Shown here piece after piece: positions 40,840-51,323 of a stretch of 64,000 nt of DNA. How positions within the stretch are numbered: the first letter of the stretch is position 1; each line of letters begins with the position of its first letter. Made by a program: the position numbers and the translations under genes. Source of the DNA: Lactococcus petauri. Lineage in GTDB: Bacteria; Bacillota; Bacilli; Lactobacillales; Streptococcaceae. Below the pieces are notes generated by a model. The model saw only the letters and a program-made list of their open reading frames with translations. It did not search any database and had not been told where the DNA came from. The DNA is taken from the NCBI RefSeq assembly GCF_002154895.1, contig NZ_MUIZ01000003.1, forward strand, positions 62,001 through 126,000, read 5' to 3'.

Positions 40840-42678
40840 TTATTTTTTCAAATGATAGTTGTAGCTTGAAAGGATGATATCTTCATGAGCGTTCAGGTAA
40901 TAACGGAGGCGTAAACCGGTCTGATTGTGGAAGATATTTTGCCATGGTTTCGACGGAATAAAAGTCGGAATCAAAACAGTAGTTGTATAGTTGTGCGCTT
41001 TTGCTTGTTTTGCAGCGAGATTAATAAAGCGAACAGCTGGCGTGATGATACTACGATAGCTGGTATGTACAACGGTCAACTTAATATCTGGGAAGGTTTC
41101 ATTGAAATCACGTTCGATTTCGGCTTCTTTTTCCGTATCTTCTTTTGTAGACACGTGAAGTGCAATAAGATAGTCTCCTACAGACCGGGCATAGTTAATC
41201 GCCCCAACATCGACATTTGTTACATTTCCGACCAAGACGATAACTGTATTACCATCAAACTTATGCTCTGCAGTTTCTTTGCGCAAGCGCAATTGTTCCG
41301 CCACATTCATATAATGACTGTGGATACGGATAAAGCAGAAAATCAAAATCGGTAAAACAATAAAGAATGGCCAAATTTCAGCTGTGCGGAAAATGAGCAA
41401 AATCATCACCACGACAAAAGAGATGATTGCCCCAATAATATTAGGGATAGAACGTAAGAGGAACTTACTGCCCAGCTTCTTGCGCCAATGGACAACCATA
41501 CCGATTTGAGCCAACGTAAATGGTGTAAAGACACCAATAGCATAGAGGGGGATAAGGCGATCTGTTTGTCCATCAAAGATAAACAAGAGAATGACCGCAC
41601 CAATAGCCAAACTGATAATCCCATTCGAATAACTCAAACGTGTCCCACGAGCAGTAAACAAGTGAGGCATGTATTTCTTCTTCGCCATATTAAAAGCAAG
41701 CATTGGAAAGGCGGAATAACCTGTATTTGCTGCTACTGCCAAAATGAGAGCTGTAGCAATTTGGAAGATAAAGAAGAATGCGTGCCCAAAAACACTGTCT
41801 CCAAAAATCTGTTGCGCCATTTGGGCAATAATGGTCACATCACCGCGTGGTGTTAACCCAAGCCAATAAGCAAAGAAGATAACACCACTGAAGAACACTG
41901 CTAAAATAATCCCCATCATTACCAAAGTCTTGGCTGCATTTTTTTCTTTCGGTTGTTTAAAGAATGGTACAGCATTCGAAATGGCTTCTACCCCTGTCAG
42001 AGATGAGGAACCTGTTGAAAAGGCTTTGAGCAAGAGGATAAGTGAAACTCCTCCTACGGTTGTACCGATATGAGCCGGCGCTTGGTAGGGTAAACTTCCA
42101 GATAAAATACGGAATACCCCGACACCTAAGAGGGCAACTGTCGTCACAATAAATGTATAGACAGGAATCATGAGGAAGGCTGCTGATTCTCGCAAACCTC
42201 GGAGATTCATCAGCATAAGCAGTAAAGCAAGAGCAACTGCGATTTCTAAATTGTACTGATGAAGTTCAGGTAAAGCTGAGGTTATAGCATCAGCTCCTGA
42301 AGCTGTAGATACAGCAACCGTCAACATATAGTCGACCAAAAGCGATCCACCGGATATTAATCCTGGAATTGTACCGAGATTTTCTGTTGAAACCAGATAA
42401 GCTCCGCCTCCTGATGGATAGGCATGAATAACCTGTGTATAACTTCCAATCAGCGCAAACAGTAAAACCAAAATAATTAAGGCAATAGGTATCGAATACC
42501 ATGAAGCACCTGCACCTACTGCAACCAATACCAAAAGAATTTGTTCAGGTCCATAAGCAATTGATGACAAGGCATCTGACGATAACATGGCTAAGGCCTG
42601 TAATTTAGTCAGCAGGTGTGAATCTCCTACTGTTGACTTTAAAGATTTACCAATTAAAAGCTCTTTGACTTTTTTCAA
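40840..42678 (-). CDS. kimA: KimA-type potassium importer
   Basis: A 612-residue APC-superfamily transporter very like B. subtilis KimA (YdaO), a high-affinity K+/H+ symporter. It has LTKLQALAMLSSDALSS, AYPSGGGAYLVSTENLG, GGSLLVDYMLTVAVS and TGVEAISNAVPFFKQP. About 12 membrane segments end near residue 450, followed by a cytosolic domain where c-di-AMP binds in this family (TVVHTSYRSIITPAVRFI). Start is TTG with AGGAG eight bases upstream. No ydaO-type c-di-AMP riboswitch was recognised in its leader. Confidence 0.92.
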   Translation of the reverse strand: MKKVKELLIGKSLKSTVGDSHLLTKLQALAMLSSDALSSIAYGPEQILLVLVAVGAGASWYSIPIALIILVLLFALIGSYTQVIHAYPSGGGAYLVSTENLGTIPGLISGGSLLVDYMLTVAVSTASGADAITSALPELHQYNLEIAVALALLLMLMNLRGLRESAAFLMIPVYTFIVTTVALLGVGVFRILSGSLPYQAPAHIGTTVGGVSLILLLKAFSTGSSSLTGVEAISNAVPFFKQPKEKNAAKTLVMMGIILAVFFSGVIFFAYWLGLTPRGDVTIIAQMAQQIFGDSVFGHAFFFIFQIATALILAVAANTGYSAFPMLAFNMAKKKYMPHLFTARGTRLSYSNGIISLAIGAVILLFIFDGQTDRLIPLYAIGVFTPFTLAQIGMVVHWRKKLGSKFLLRSIPNIIGAIISFVVVMILLIFRTAEIWPFFIVLPILIFCFIRIHSHYMNVAEQLRLRKETAEHKFDGNTVIVLVGNVTNVDVGAINYARSVGDYLIALHVSTKEDTEKEAEIERDFNETFPDIKLTVVHTSYRSIITPAVRFINLAAKQAKAHNYTTTVLIPTFIPSKPWQNIFHNQTGLRLRYYLNAHEDIILSSYNYHLKK

Positions 42679-42793
42679 AACGTAACTCCTGTATCATAAA
42701 ATCTTTAAGTTGGATTTATCCGGCTTAATTCAGTCTAGGCTTGACTTTCCTAGCATAAAGAGGCCTCTCCAAGATAACTCAACTATTGTAGCA
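42679..42793 (-). promoter_or_regulatory. kimA promoter and structured leader
   Basis: Extended -10 TGCTACAAT (42785-42793) gives a leader of about 100 bases. It holds AGAGGCCTCT (10-base palindrome), a CTAGG / CCTAG hairpin and a TTAAGCCGGAT / ATCCAACTTAA hairpin. These do not fit the ydaO riboswitch pattern. Confidence 0.45.
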
Positions 42794-42799
42794 TTTTTT

Positions 42800-44584
<1,785 letters not shown>

Positions 44585-44589
44585 AAGCA

Positions 44590-44618
44590 AAAATCCAGTT
44601 CTCAGGGCTGGGTTTTTA
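44590..44618 (+). terminator. lysS terminator
   Basis: AAAAATCCAG / CTGGGTTTTT stem. Confidence 0.8.
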
Positions 44619-44679
44619 CAATCAAGAAGTGTGCGATATTTTTTATCTGCAACACTTTATCTAGATAAGAGAACAAACT

Positions 44680-46278
44680 ATGTTAAGAATATCTCAAATA
44701 AAAACTTCAATTGATGAGCCTGTGGAAAAAGTTAAAAGCTTACTTTTGAAAAAATTAAAAATTCAAGAGTCCGACTTGATTGACTATCGTATTTATAAGG
44801 AATCAATTGATGCGCGCCATCGGGGAGAAATCAACTTTATCTACACAGTTGATGCCCAAGTCAAAAATGAAGCCAAGCTCCTCAAGAAAAAAATAAAAAA
44901 TGTTTCACTCTCACCAGACTTGAAATATAAAGAACCACAAATCGGAACAGAAGCCATGAAACATCGTCCTTTAGTCATCGGTTTTGGTCCTGCTGGCATG
45001 TTTTCTGCTTTGCTCTTAGCACAAATGGGTTATCGTCCTATCGTTTTAGAACGTGGCCAAAAAGTTGAAGAACGTGTGAAATCCATTGATGATTTCTGGA
45101 AGAAAGGAAAACTCAATCCTGCTTCAAACGTCCAGTTTGGTGAAGGCGGTGCAGGTACTTTCTCAGATGGAAAACTTACTTCCCGTGTACGCGACTTGCG
45201 CGGACGCAAAGTTTTAGAAGAATTTGTAAAAGCCGGTGCACCTGAAGATATCCTCTACAAAGCACATCCGCACGTAGGAACAGATTTACTTCGCGATATT
45301 GTCAAGAATATTCGTGAGCAGATTATTGCTTTGGGCGGAGAAGTTCTTTTTGACAGTCAAGTCTCTTCATTTATCATCGACAAAAATAAACTTCAAGGGA
45401 TTGTTCTCAAAAATGGTCAAGAAATCCTCTCCAATCATGCCGTTTTAGCCATCGGACACAGCGCACGCGATACCTTTGCTGAGCTGTACGACAAGGGAAT
45501 TAACATGACCGCCAAGCCTTTTGCTGTTGGAGTGCGCATCGAGCATCCTCAGACCTTGATTAATCAAGCACAGTATAAAGAATTTGCTGAGCATCCTCGT
45601 TTAGGAGCAGCAGAGTATCGTTTGACACACAAGGCCAGTTCTGGACGAGGTGTTTATACGTTCTGTATGTGCCCTGGAGGACTTGTCGTGCCTGCTGCAT
45701 CGGAAGAAGGTCGCTTGGTAACCAACGGCATGAGTGAGCACGCCCGTTCTGAAGAAAATGCCAATAGTGGTTTACTGGTTCAAGTCTTCCCAGAAGATTT
45801 TGGCCAAGATCATCCTCTTGCTGGGGTTGAATTCCAACGAAAACTTGAAGAAAAAGCATTTGTACTCGGTGGTAAAACTTATCAAGCCCCTGCACAATTA
45901 GTTGGAGATTTTCTTGCAGATCGTCCATCTACTGATATCGGTGAAGTTAAACCTTCTTATGCTTTGGGTGTCACTCCAACAGACTTAAGCCAGCTCTTCC
46001 CTGAATATATTACTTCTTCTATGAAGGAGGCTCTTCTTGGATTCGACAAAAAAATTCAAGGTTTTGCTATGAACGATGCGATTATGACCGGTGTTGAATC
46101 ACGCTCTTCTTCTCCTGTTCGAATCAATCGTGATGAAGAAAGTTTCCAATCTATTTCTACACAAGGTATTTATCCATCTGGTGAAGGAGCAGGATTTGCT
46201 GGCGGGATTGTATCCGCCGCCATTGATGGGCTTAAATGTGCCGAGCAAATGATTGCCTCCTTTGCACGACCTGAATAA
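44680..46278 (+). CDS. FAD-dependent dehydrogenase (COG2509-like)
   Basis: A 532-residue flavoprotein. An N-terminal region of about 90 residues is followed by the FAD-binding GFGPAGMFSALLLAQMG (about 98-114) and VLERGQKVEERVK. Further landmarks are FGEGGAGTFSDGKLTSRVRD, IGHSARDTF, and the C-terminal GIYPSGEGAGFAGGI, which closes the FAD site. The substrate is unknown. It converges with apbE on a shared hairpin. Confidence 0.88.
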   Translation: MLRISQIKTSIDEPVEKVKSLLLKKLKIQESDLIDYRIYKESIDARHRGEINFIYTVDAQVKNEAKLLKKKIKNVSLSPDLKYKEPQIGTEAMKHRPLVIGFGPAGMFSALLLAQMGYRPIVLERGQKVEERVKSIDDFWKKGKLNPASNVQFGEGGAGTFSDGKLTSRVRDLRGRKVLEEFVKAGAPEDILYKAHPHVGTDLLRDIVKNIREQIIALGGEVLFDSQVSSFIIDKNKLQGIVLKNGQEILSNHAVLAIGHSARDTFAELYDKGINMTAKPFAVGVRIEHPQTLINQAQYKEFAEHPRLGAAEYRLTHKASSGRGVYTFCMCPGGLVVPAASEEGRLVTNGMSEHARSEENANSGLLVQVFPEDFGQDHPLAGVEFQRKLEEKAFVLGGKTYQAPAQLVGDFLADRPSTDIGEVKPSYALGVTPTDLSQLFPEYITSSMKEALLGFDKKIQGFAMNDAIMTGVESRSSSPVRINRDEESFQSISTQGIYPSGEGAGFAGGIVSAAIDGLKCAEQMIASFARPE

Positions 46279-46282
46279 AGAA

Positions 46283-46309
46283 AAAACTGAGCAATGCTCA
46301 GTTTATAAT
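46283..46309. terminator. Bidirectional terminator
   Basis: AAACTGAGCAATGCTCAGTTT perfect stem between the convergent flavoprotein gene and apbE; it overlaps the apbE stop. Confidence 0.8.
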
Positions 46310-47257
46310 CTTAAAATGTTTATCCATCAAACGTACATCCTTGGGCTTAAGTCCAAGGATTTTTATTTCCTTATCTTTGGTAATAAGCACTGCAGCTTGA
46401 ATCACGTGTTGTCTTTTCGCAAAGATTTTTTCAGGTTCTTCCGAAAAGAACAGCCTCTTCGCCTCAATCTCCCCATCTAATGACTTTTCAGAAAATATTG
46501 TCACGCTGGCTAAGTTGTTCACATGAGGATAACCTGTTTCAGGATTGAGAATGTGATGATAACTCTTTCCGTCGCGCTCTAAATAACGCTGATCAATTCC
46601 AGAAGTCACGACAGATGTGGATGCGGTAAGCACTTGAAGTAACAAAGATGACCCATGCGTAAGTGGATTACGAATTCCGACACGCCAATAACCTTTTAGG
46701 GGCAAGCCCAGAAACCGAATATTCCCTCCAAGGTTAACAATGCCTGTGGAAAAACCTGTTTCTTTCCAAAATTCTACAACTTTATCGGCAATATAACCTT
46801 TGGCGATGCCTCCTAAGTCTAAGGACATTCCTTTTCGAGGGAGAAAAATGGTCTTTTGCTGGTCATCCAGAACGATATCATCAGGACTCACCATAGCAAG
46901 CATTTTTTGAATTTCTTGCTCAGAAGGAACACGGGCATCAGCAAAACCAATATGCCAAAGCCTAACCAAGGGTCCGATACTTGCATTAAAACCAAAATGC
47001 TCCTGACTGACCTGTACAGCTTTTTTCGTTAAAGCATAGACTTCTTCCGACAAGGCAACTGCTTTTACACCCGCAGCTTGGTTGACTGCTATTAACTCCG
47101 AGAACGCCCTGTTGACTGTAAACAAATCTTCATAATGAGCAATTTTTTTATAGCCTTGCTCAATTTTTTCTGTAGTTTTTGACTTCTCCACATCAAGTAA
47201 ACTCAGCTCAATAAATGTGCCTAAACCTCGATATTTTTTAGACAAAAAATCACTCAT
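46298..47257 (-). CDS. apbE: FAD:protein FMN transferase, ApbE family
   Basis: A 319-residue ApbE-like flavin transferase that attaches FMN to Thr of target proteins. It has the FAD-site stretches LDLGGIAKGYIADKV and GIVNLGGNIRFLG, plus HHILNPETGYP. There is no signal peptide or lipobox, so it acts inside the cell. The usual C-terminal AD..ST motif is replaced by SLDGEIEAKRLFF. ATG 47257 follows GGAG and overlaps the upstream gene by eight bases. No obvious FMN target protein is encoded nearby. Confidence 0.88.
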   Translation of the reverse strand: MSDFLSKKYRGLGTFIELSLLDVEKSKTTEKIEQGYKKIAHYEDLFTVNRAFSELIAVNQAAGVKAVALSEEVYALTKKAVQVSQEHFGFNASIGPLVRLWHIGFADARVPSEQEIQKMLAMVSPDDIVLDDQQKTIFLPRKGMSLDLGGIAKGYIADKVVEFWKETGFSTGIVNLGGNIRFLGLPLKGYWRVGIRNPLTHGSSLLLQVLTASTSVVTSGIDQRYLERDGKSYHHILNPETGYPHVNNLASVTIFSEKSLDGEIEAKRLFFSEEPEKIFAKRQHVIQAAVLITKDKEIKILGLKPKDVRLMDKHFKIIN

Positions 47258-47846
47258 ACTCTGAAGCTCCAGTATCGGCATCCGTTTCTATCAATGTTCG
47301 TAGAGGTTGCAAATGCGCACTGTAACGACAAAAGTTTCTGAAGCAATGTTCCAACCAAGAAATTGTTTGTCTATCTATTAGATTGCCTGAAATATCAAAA
47401 GCATCAGCAGCATGACTCAATAAAAATTGATTAGCCGGTAAGACGAAGGCTTCCAATCCTGGTGATTGGAGGATTTGTCTAAGGTTTTCCTGTGCAAAAA
47501 CGGAACCCTGCTTTCCTAGAGAAGCGCCTACAATCATAACTGGCGTATTGATAATGGGTTGCAAAGCTCCCCAAGAGAGCCATTCTAGCAAAGACTTCAA
47601 GGCTGCAGTGATGGCATGATCGTACTCCGGAGTAGAGATAATCAAACCATCTGCGGCTTCAATGGCTTCAGCGATTTCGCGAATTCTCTCAGGCAAGTCC
47701 ATACTGTCTTCCGAAAACAAGGGTAAGCCTGCAATCTCAATAACTTCAATCTCAGCTTCATTAATAAAATGTTTCTTCATATACCAAAGCAACTTTCTAT
47801 TGTAAGAAAAGCTGGCATTGGTTCCTACTATTGCAATAAATTTCAT
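47250..47846 (-). CDS. NADPH-dependent FMN reductase family protein
   Basis: A 198-residue flavodoxin-fold reductase. The FMN loop is IVGTNASFSYNRKLL near the N-terminus, and GLIISTPEYDHAITAALKSLLEWLS is typical of the family. It likely reduces FMN or small acceptors with NADPH in the cytosol. It overlaps apbE, so the pair forms a small flavin operon. Confidence 0.9.
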   Translation of the reverse strand: MKFIAIVGTNASFSYNRKLLWYMKKHFINEAEIEVIEIAGLPLFSEDSMDLPERIREIAEAIEAADGLIISTPEYDHAITAALKSLLEWLSWGALQPIINTPVMIVGASLGKQGSVFAQENLRQILQSPGLEAFVLPANQFLLSHAADAFDISGNLIDRQTISWLEHCFRNFCRYSAHLQPLRTLIETDADTGASEYE

Positions 47847-47869
47847 CTTTATTCCTCTTCACTATAAAT

Positions 47870-47893
47870 AAAAAGAGCTTTCGCTCTTTTTAT
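47870..47893 (-). terminator. Terminator of hisP operon
   Basis: AAAAAGAGC TTTC GCTCTTTTT stem after the binding-protein stop. Confidence 0.85.
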
Positions 47894-47902
47894 TTTAACA
47901 CC

Positions 47903-48706
47903 TTAAGATAGAAACCACTGCTTAGAGAGCTTGCTAAATTCACTAGAATGCTGAAGGACTTGCAAGCCTTGGTTGACTTTATCCATTAATTCAGTATCTT
48001 TCTTTCGTGCTGCTACAGCATATTCAACTTGTGGGTAAGGAGTATCCAGCATATTGTATAAGCCGTCAAGCTGATGATTACGAAGATAAGTTTTAGTATA
48101 GTCCTTATCTAAAAGAGCAGCTTGAATTTTTCCTGCTTGCAAGGCAGCGATTGCATCGCTCGGTTGGTTATAGAGAAACATCAGATTTTCTTTGACAATA
48201 TTTTTTAAAATCTGCGGATAATCGCTAAACAAATCATAAGCTGCTGAAGCTTTTTGCCCGCCTACTGCTTGATTATGCATATCGCCAATATTATAAATTT
48301 CTGCTTCTTTGGGAACAAGCAACACTAAATTTCCCGTGTGATAAGGTTGACTAAATAAAATAGTTTTTTCCCTAGTCTTATTTGCTGTATAAGGCCCCCA
48401 AATCAGATCAACCTCTCCTTCTTTCAAGGCTTTTTCTTTGGCCGACCAATCCAATGGTTTCCAGTCAATCTTTATATTATAAGAAGCAAAGATTGCCTCT
48501 GCTAGAGCTATATTGAAACCTTCAGGTTTTCCACTCTCTTGCTTTGAAGTTAGGGGCGCAAAGTCTGCCTCATAACCGATAGTAATCGTCTTGCTTTCTT
48601 CAATCTTTTGCCATGTATTTTTCTTCGTGTTTACTCCGCAAGCCGTCAAAGTCATAAAAATAAATAATAGAAGGAAGGGAAGCAGGTAGAATTTGATTTT
48701 CTTCAT
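47903..48706 (-). CDS. Amino-acid binding lipoprotein (SBP family 3)
   Basis: A 267-residue lipoprotein with lipobox LTAC and lipidated Cys23. The mature domain has TIGYEADFAPLTSKQ, GFNIALAEAIFASY, EGEVDLIWGPYT and AALQAGKIQAALLD of polar amino-acid binding proteins. It starts 12 bases after the permease gene and shares its attenuated transcript, so it probably binds the same amino acid, inferred as histidine or another basic one. No ABC permease or ATPase is adjacent. Confidence 0.86.
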   Translation of the reverse strand: MKKIKFYLLPFLLLFIFMTLTACGVNTKKNTWQKIEESKTITIGYEADFAPLTSKQESGKPEGFNIALAEAIFASYNIKIDWKPLDWSAKEKALKEGEVDLIWGPYTANKTREKTILFSQPYHTGNLVLLVPKEAEIYNIGDMHNQAVGGQKASAAYDLFSDYPQILKNIVKENLMFLYNQPSDAIAALQAGKIQAALLDKDYTKTYLRNHQLDGLYNMLDTPYPQVEYAVAARKKDTELMDKVNQGLQVLQHSSEFSKLSKQWFLS

Positions 48707-48718
48707 GCTTTCATTTTA

Positions 48719-50149
48719 TCATTTCTCTCGGCTCAAATCTACCGCTTTGAGTGGCACTAATTTTGTATTGTACTTCCATTTATAGCCAAAGTATAGAGCC
48801 AAGAAAAGTGGTATTGCGGCATACATGGCTAAGCCTTCGCCCCAGTGACTGCTGAAAAGCATGGCTGGGTCTAAATTAACAACAATCATGGCCGTCATGA
48901 TCAGGGACAAGATTGGTCCAAAGGGGAACCATTTTGCTTGGTAAGGCAAACTGCTCAAATCACCGCCTTGAGCCAAAAAGGCTCGACGAAAACGAATGTG
49001 ACTAATCGATATCCCAAGCCATGCAATAAATCCAGTCAAACTTGACAGGTCCACAAGCAAAAGATAAATTTGTGTGCCGAAAATTCCTGTTAAAAATGCG
49101 ACCACACACACCGCTGTCGTTGCCAATAAAGCATTGATAGGAATACCGTTTTTGGCTATTTTGGAGAACTGGCGTGGTGCGCCTTCTTTTTTACCTAAAG
49201 AGTAGAGGATACGTGTTGAAGCATACATGACAGAGTTTGCTGACGAGATAACCGAGGTCAAAATCACGGCATTCATTAAGCTCGCTGCTACTGCCAAACC
49301 AATATTCTTAAAAACGATAGTAAAAGGACTCATAACCGCTGTCGAATCAGGGTTAAGCAAGCGAGGATCTTGGTAATTGATAATAGCTGCAATAACAATA
49401 ATCGTAAAGATGTAGAAAAGAAGAATGCGCCAAAAAATAGAATTCATCGCTTTAGGAATACTTTTCTCAGGATTTTCTGATTCTCCTGCTGTAACTCCTA
49501 GAAGTTCTGTGCCTTGAAAAGAAAAGCCAGCGATGAGTAAAACACCAACAAATCCTGTCACTCCACCAGTAAAACCATGATTACCTGCTGTGAGATTACC
49601 AACAACATCAATATTATTTCCAAAAATTCCAATAATGGTTAATACCCCAACAACCAAAAAAACAATAATTGTAATCAGCTTGATAATGGAGAGCCAATAT
49701 TCTGTTTCCCCAAACGCGCGTACTGCCATGATATTAATTGCAAAAATAAGGACTGTAGCCACACCAGAGAATATCCAAGAAGGAACCTGAGGGAACCAAA
49801 ATTGAGTGATTAACCCTGCTGTTGTCAAATCAACTGCAATCGTAATCGCACCGTTTATCCAATAGTTCCAGCCCAAAGCAAAGCCAAAGGCTGGATCCAC
49901 AAAGCGTGCCCCATAATCTGTAAAAGAGCCCGATGTGGGTAAATAAGTGGCCATCTCTCCTAAAGAGGTCATTACAAAATAAACCATAATCCCGACAAAG
50001 ATATAAGCCAATACCGATCCGAAAGGACCAGCCTGACTAATCGTCGCTCCTGAGGTTAGGAACAAGCCTGTTCCTATCGTGCCACCAAGCGCAATCATGG
50101 TGATGTGTCTTTGTTTTAAATTGCGCTTTACTTGATTTTCATTTTTCAT
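48719..50149 (-). CDS. hisP: Amino-acid permease, LysP/HisP type
   Basis: A 476-residue APC-family permease with about 12 membrane segments. It opens RNLKQRHITMIALGGTIGTGLF, has ATYLPTSGSFTDYGARFVDP and GFSFQGTELLGVTAGESENP, all typical of basic amino-acid permeases related to LysP. The leader carries a His-rich peptide and an attenuator, so histidine is the inferred substrate (compare lactococcal HisP, formerly LysQ). ATG 50149 is the family start; a longer frame upstream runs through the terminator and is not translated. Confidence 0.85.
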   Translation of the reverse strand: MKNENQVKRNLKQRHITMIALGGTIGTGLFLTSGATISQAGPFGSVLAYIFVGIMVYFVMTSLGEMATYLPTSGSFTDYGARFVDPAFGFALGWNYWINGAITIAVDLTTAGLITQFWFPQVPSWIFSGVATVLIFAINIMAVRAFGETEYWLSIIKLITIIVFLVVGVLTIIGIFGNNIDVVGNLTAGNHGFTGGVTGFVGVLLIAGFSFQGTELLGVTAGESENPEKSIPKAMNSIFWRILLFYIFTIIVIAAIINYQDPRLLNPDSTAVMSPFTIVFKNIGLAVAASLMNAVILTSVISSANSVMYASTRILYSLGKKEGAPRQFSKIAKNGIPINALLATTAVCVVAFLTGIFGTQIYLLLVDLSSLTGFIAWLGISISHIRFRRAFLAQGGDLSSLPYQAKWFPFGPILSLIMTAMIVVNLDPAMLFSSHWGEGLAMYAAIPLFLALYFGYKWKYNTKLVPLKAVDLSREK

Positions 50150-50197
50150 ATTTTTTCTTTCTCTAATACTTCTTCGTTCATTTACAGCATAATTTTG

Positions 50198-50238
50198 CCC
50201 AAAAGAAAAGACCGTATAGCCTAGCCATCCGGTCTTTC
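50198..50238 (-). terminator. Leader attenuator terminator of the hisP operon
   Basis: Minus strand stem AAAGACCG (50230-50237) with CGGTCTTT (50207-50214), followed by TCTTTT. It lies between the leader peptide and the permease start. CCGGT at about 50247-50251 can instead pair with ACCGG in the 5' arm and would block the terminator. Confidence 0.8.
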
Positions 50239-50310
50239 TGAGAATCACCGGCATAGATGTCTTTCGAGCGTACTCTAAAGTTGCATCTATACCAAAGTAT
50301 GACACAACTC

Positions 50311-50358
50311 TTATCTATGCGCATGATGATGTTGAGATTGTAGGTCAAACTTAAACAT
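50311..50358 (-). CDS. Histidine-rich leader peptide
   Basis: A 15-residue ORF, MFKFDLQSQHHHAHR, with a perfect AAGGAG eight bases before the ATG and the stop TAA before the attenuator. Four of the last six residues are His, including three in a row, like the HisL peptide of enteric bacteria. Ribosome stalling here when His-tRNA is scarce would change downstream folding. GCATAGAT at its end is complementary to ATCTATGC at 50251-50258. Confidence 0.8.
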   Translation of the reverse strand: MFKFDLQSQHHHAHR

Positions 50359-50389
50359 ATGTGATTCTCCTTCCTGATATTTTTTATTT

Positions 50390-50418
50390 AGTATAGTCCT
50401 TTATTTTAAAATTTGCAA
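50390..50418 (-). promoter_or_regulatory. hisP operon promoter
   Basis: Minus strand -35 TTGCAA, 17-base spacer, -10 TATACT, about 30 bases before the leader peptide. Confidence 0.8.
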
Positions 50419-50458
50419 GTATAAACTTTTTGTCGTCGTTTAGTCTTCGAAACTTTTA

Positions 50459-50467
50459 TGTTAAAAT
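50459..50467 (+). promoter_or_regulatory. Extended -10 at the ppiA start codon
   Basis: TGTTAAAAT, six bases (ATAGGA), then ATG. Confidence 0.5.
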
Positions 50468-50473
50468 ATAGGA

Positions 50474-51232
50474 ATGGAAAACAAAAAAAATACGAATATT
50501 ATCTTTGGAGGATTATTAGTCCTCATCGTTGTTATCGTTGGTGGTCTTCTTTACTTTGCGAACAGTTCTGACAGCAAGACCGATGCAAAAAATGATTTGC
50601 AAAGTGTTGAACTCCCTCAGTTGTCGAATGAAGTGGGCAAGGATGAAGCTGAAGTTCAAATTCAAACAACAGCTGGGAACATCAATATTAAGCTCTTCCC
50701 TAAACTGGCACCAATGGCTGTCGAAAACTTCTTGACTTTGGCCAAGCAAGGTTACTATAAAAACAATGAATTCTTCCGTGTGATTAATGATTTCATGATT
50801 CAAACGGGTGACCCAAGTAATAAAGGAACCGGAAGCAAATCCGTAGTAAATAACAACAAACCATTTGCGACTGAGATTTCTAATCAGCTTTATCATATTC
50901 GCGGTGCAGTTTCTTTAGCAAACAGTGGTCCTGGCGAGACAAGCAGTTCGCAATTCTTTATTGTCCAAAATCCACAAGCAGCTGAGCAAGGTTTAAGTAC
51001 AAGCAAATATCCTCAAAAGATTATCGATGCTTATAAAAAAGGTGGCTCACCTTTCCTTGATGGACAATATACGGTCTTTGGACAAGTGATTTCAGGCATG
51101 GATGTTGTTGATAAAATTGCTGCAGGCAAAGTGGAAGCTAACCCAAATAATCCACAAGAAGAATCATCTCCTGTAAATCCAGAAAAAATTACCGGCGTTA
51201 AAATTATCAAAGGTTGGGACTTTAAAAAATAA
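50474..51232 (+). CDS. ppiA: Membrane-anchored cyclophilin-type peptidyl-prolyl isomerase
   Basis: A 252-residue protein. An N-terminal hydrophobic anchor (about 9-28, IIFGGLLVLIVVIVGGLLYF) puts the cyclophilin domain (about 60-250) outside the membrane. Domain motifs are APMAVENFLTLAKQGYY, FFRVINDFMIQTGDP, SSQFFIVQ and FLDGQYTVFGQVISGMDVVD. It catalyses prolyl isomerisation of exported proteins. There is no lipobox Cys. The extended -10 TGTTAAAAT ends six bases before the ATG, and the only SD-like bases (AGGA) fall in between. Confidence 0.92.
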   Translation: MENKKNTNIIFGGLLVLIVVIVGGLLYFANSSDSKTDAKNDLQSVELPQLSNEVGKDEAEVQIQTTAGNINIKLFPKLAPMAVENFLTLAKQGYYKNNEFFRVINDFMIQTGDPSNKGTGSKSVVNNNKPFATEISNQLYHIRGAVSLANSGPGETSSSQFFIVQNPQAAEQGLSTSKYPQKIIDAYKKGGSPFLDGQYTVFGQVISGMDVVDKIAAGKVEANPNNPQEESSPVNPEKITGVKIIKGWDFKK

Positions 51233-51263
51233 AAAAATCTTCTGTGTAGGCAGAAGATTTTTT
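51231..51263 (+). terminator. ppiA terminator
   Basis: AAAAAATCTTCTG / CAGAAGATTTTTT stem around a six-base loop. Confidence 0.9.
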
Positions 51264-51288
51264 AGCGCTAGTCCCAACTTCATCTGCC

Positions 51289-51317
51289 TTGCTATCCTCT
51301 GATGTTGATGATATAAT
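51289..51317 (+). promoter_or_regulatory. Antisense RNA promoter, toxin locus 1
   Basis: -35 TTGCTA, 17-base spacer, -10 TATAAT with TGA extension, pointing toward the toxin gene. Confidence 0.8.
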
Positions 51318-51323
51318 GAAAAT

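Noticed and set aside
50150-50305. Longer N-terminus for the permease
   Set aside because: The in-frame extension of 52 residues runs through the attenuator terminator and does not resemble the family.
50150-50460. Lysine riboswitch before the permease
   Set aside because: The conserved lysine-riboswitch core is absent; the His-rich leader ORF explains the leader better.
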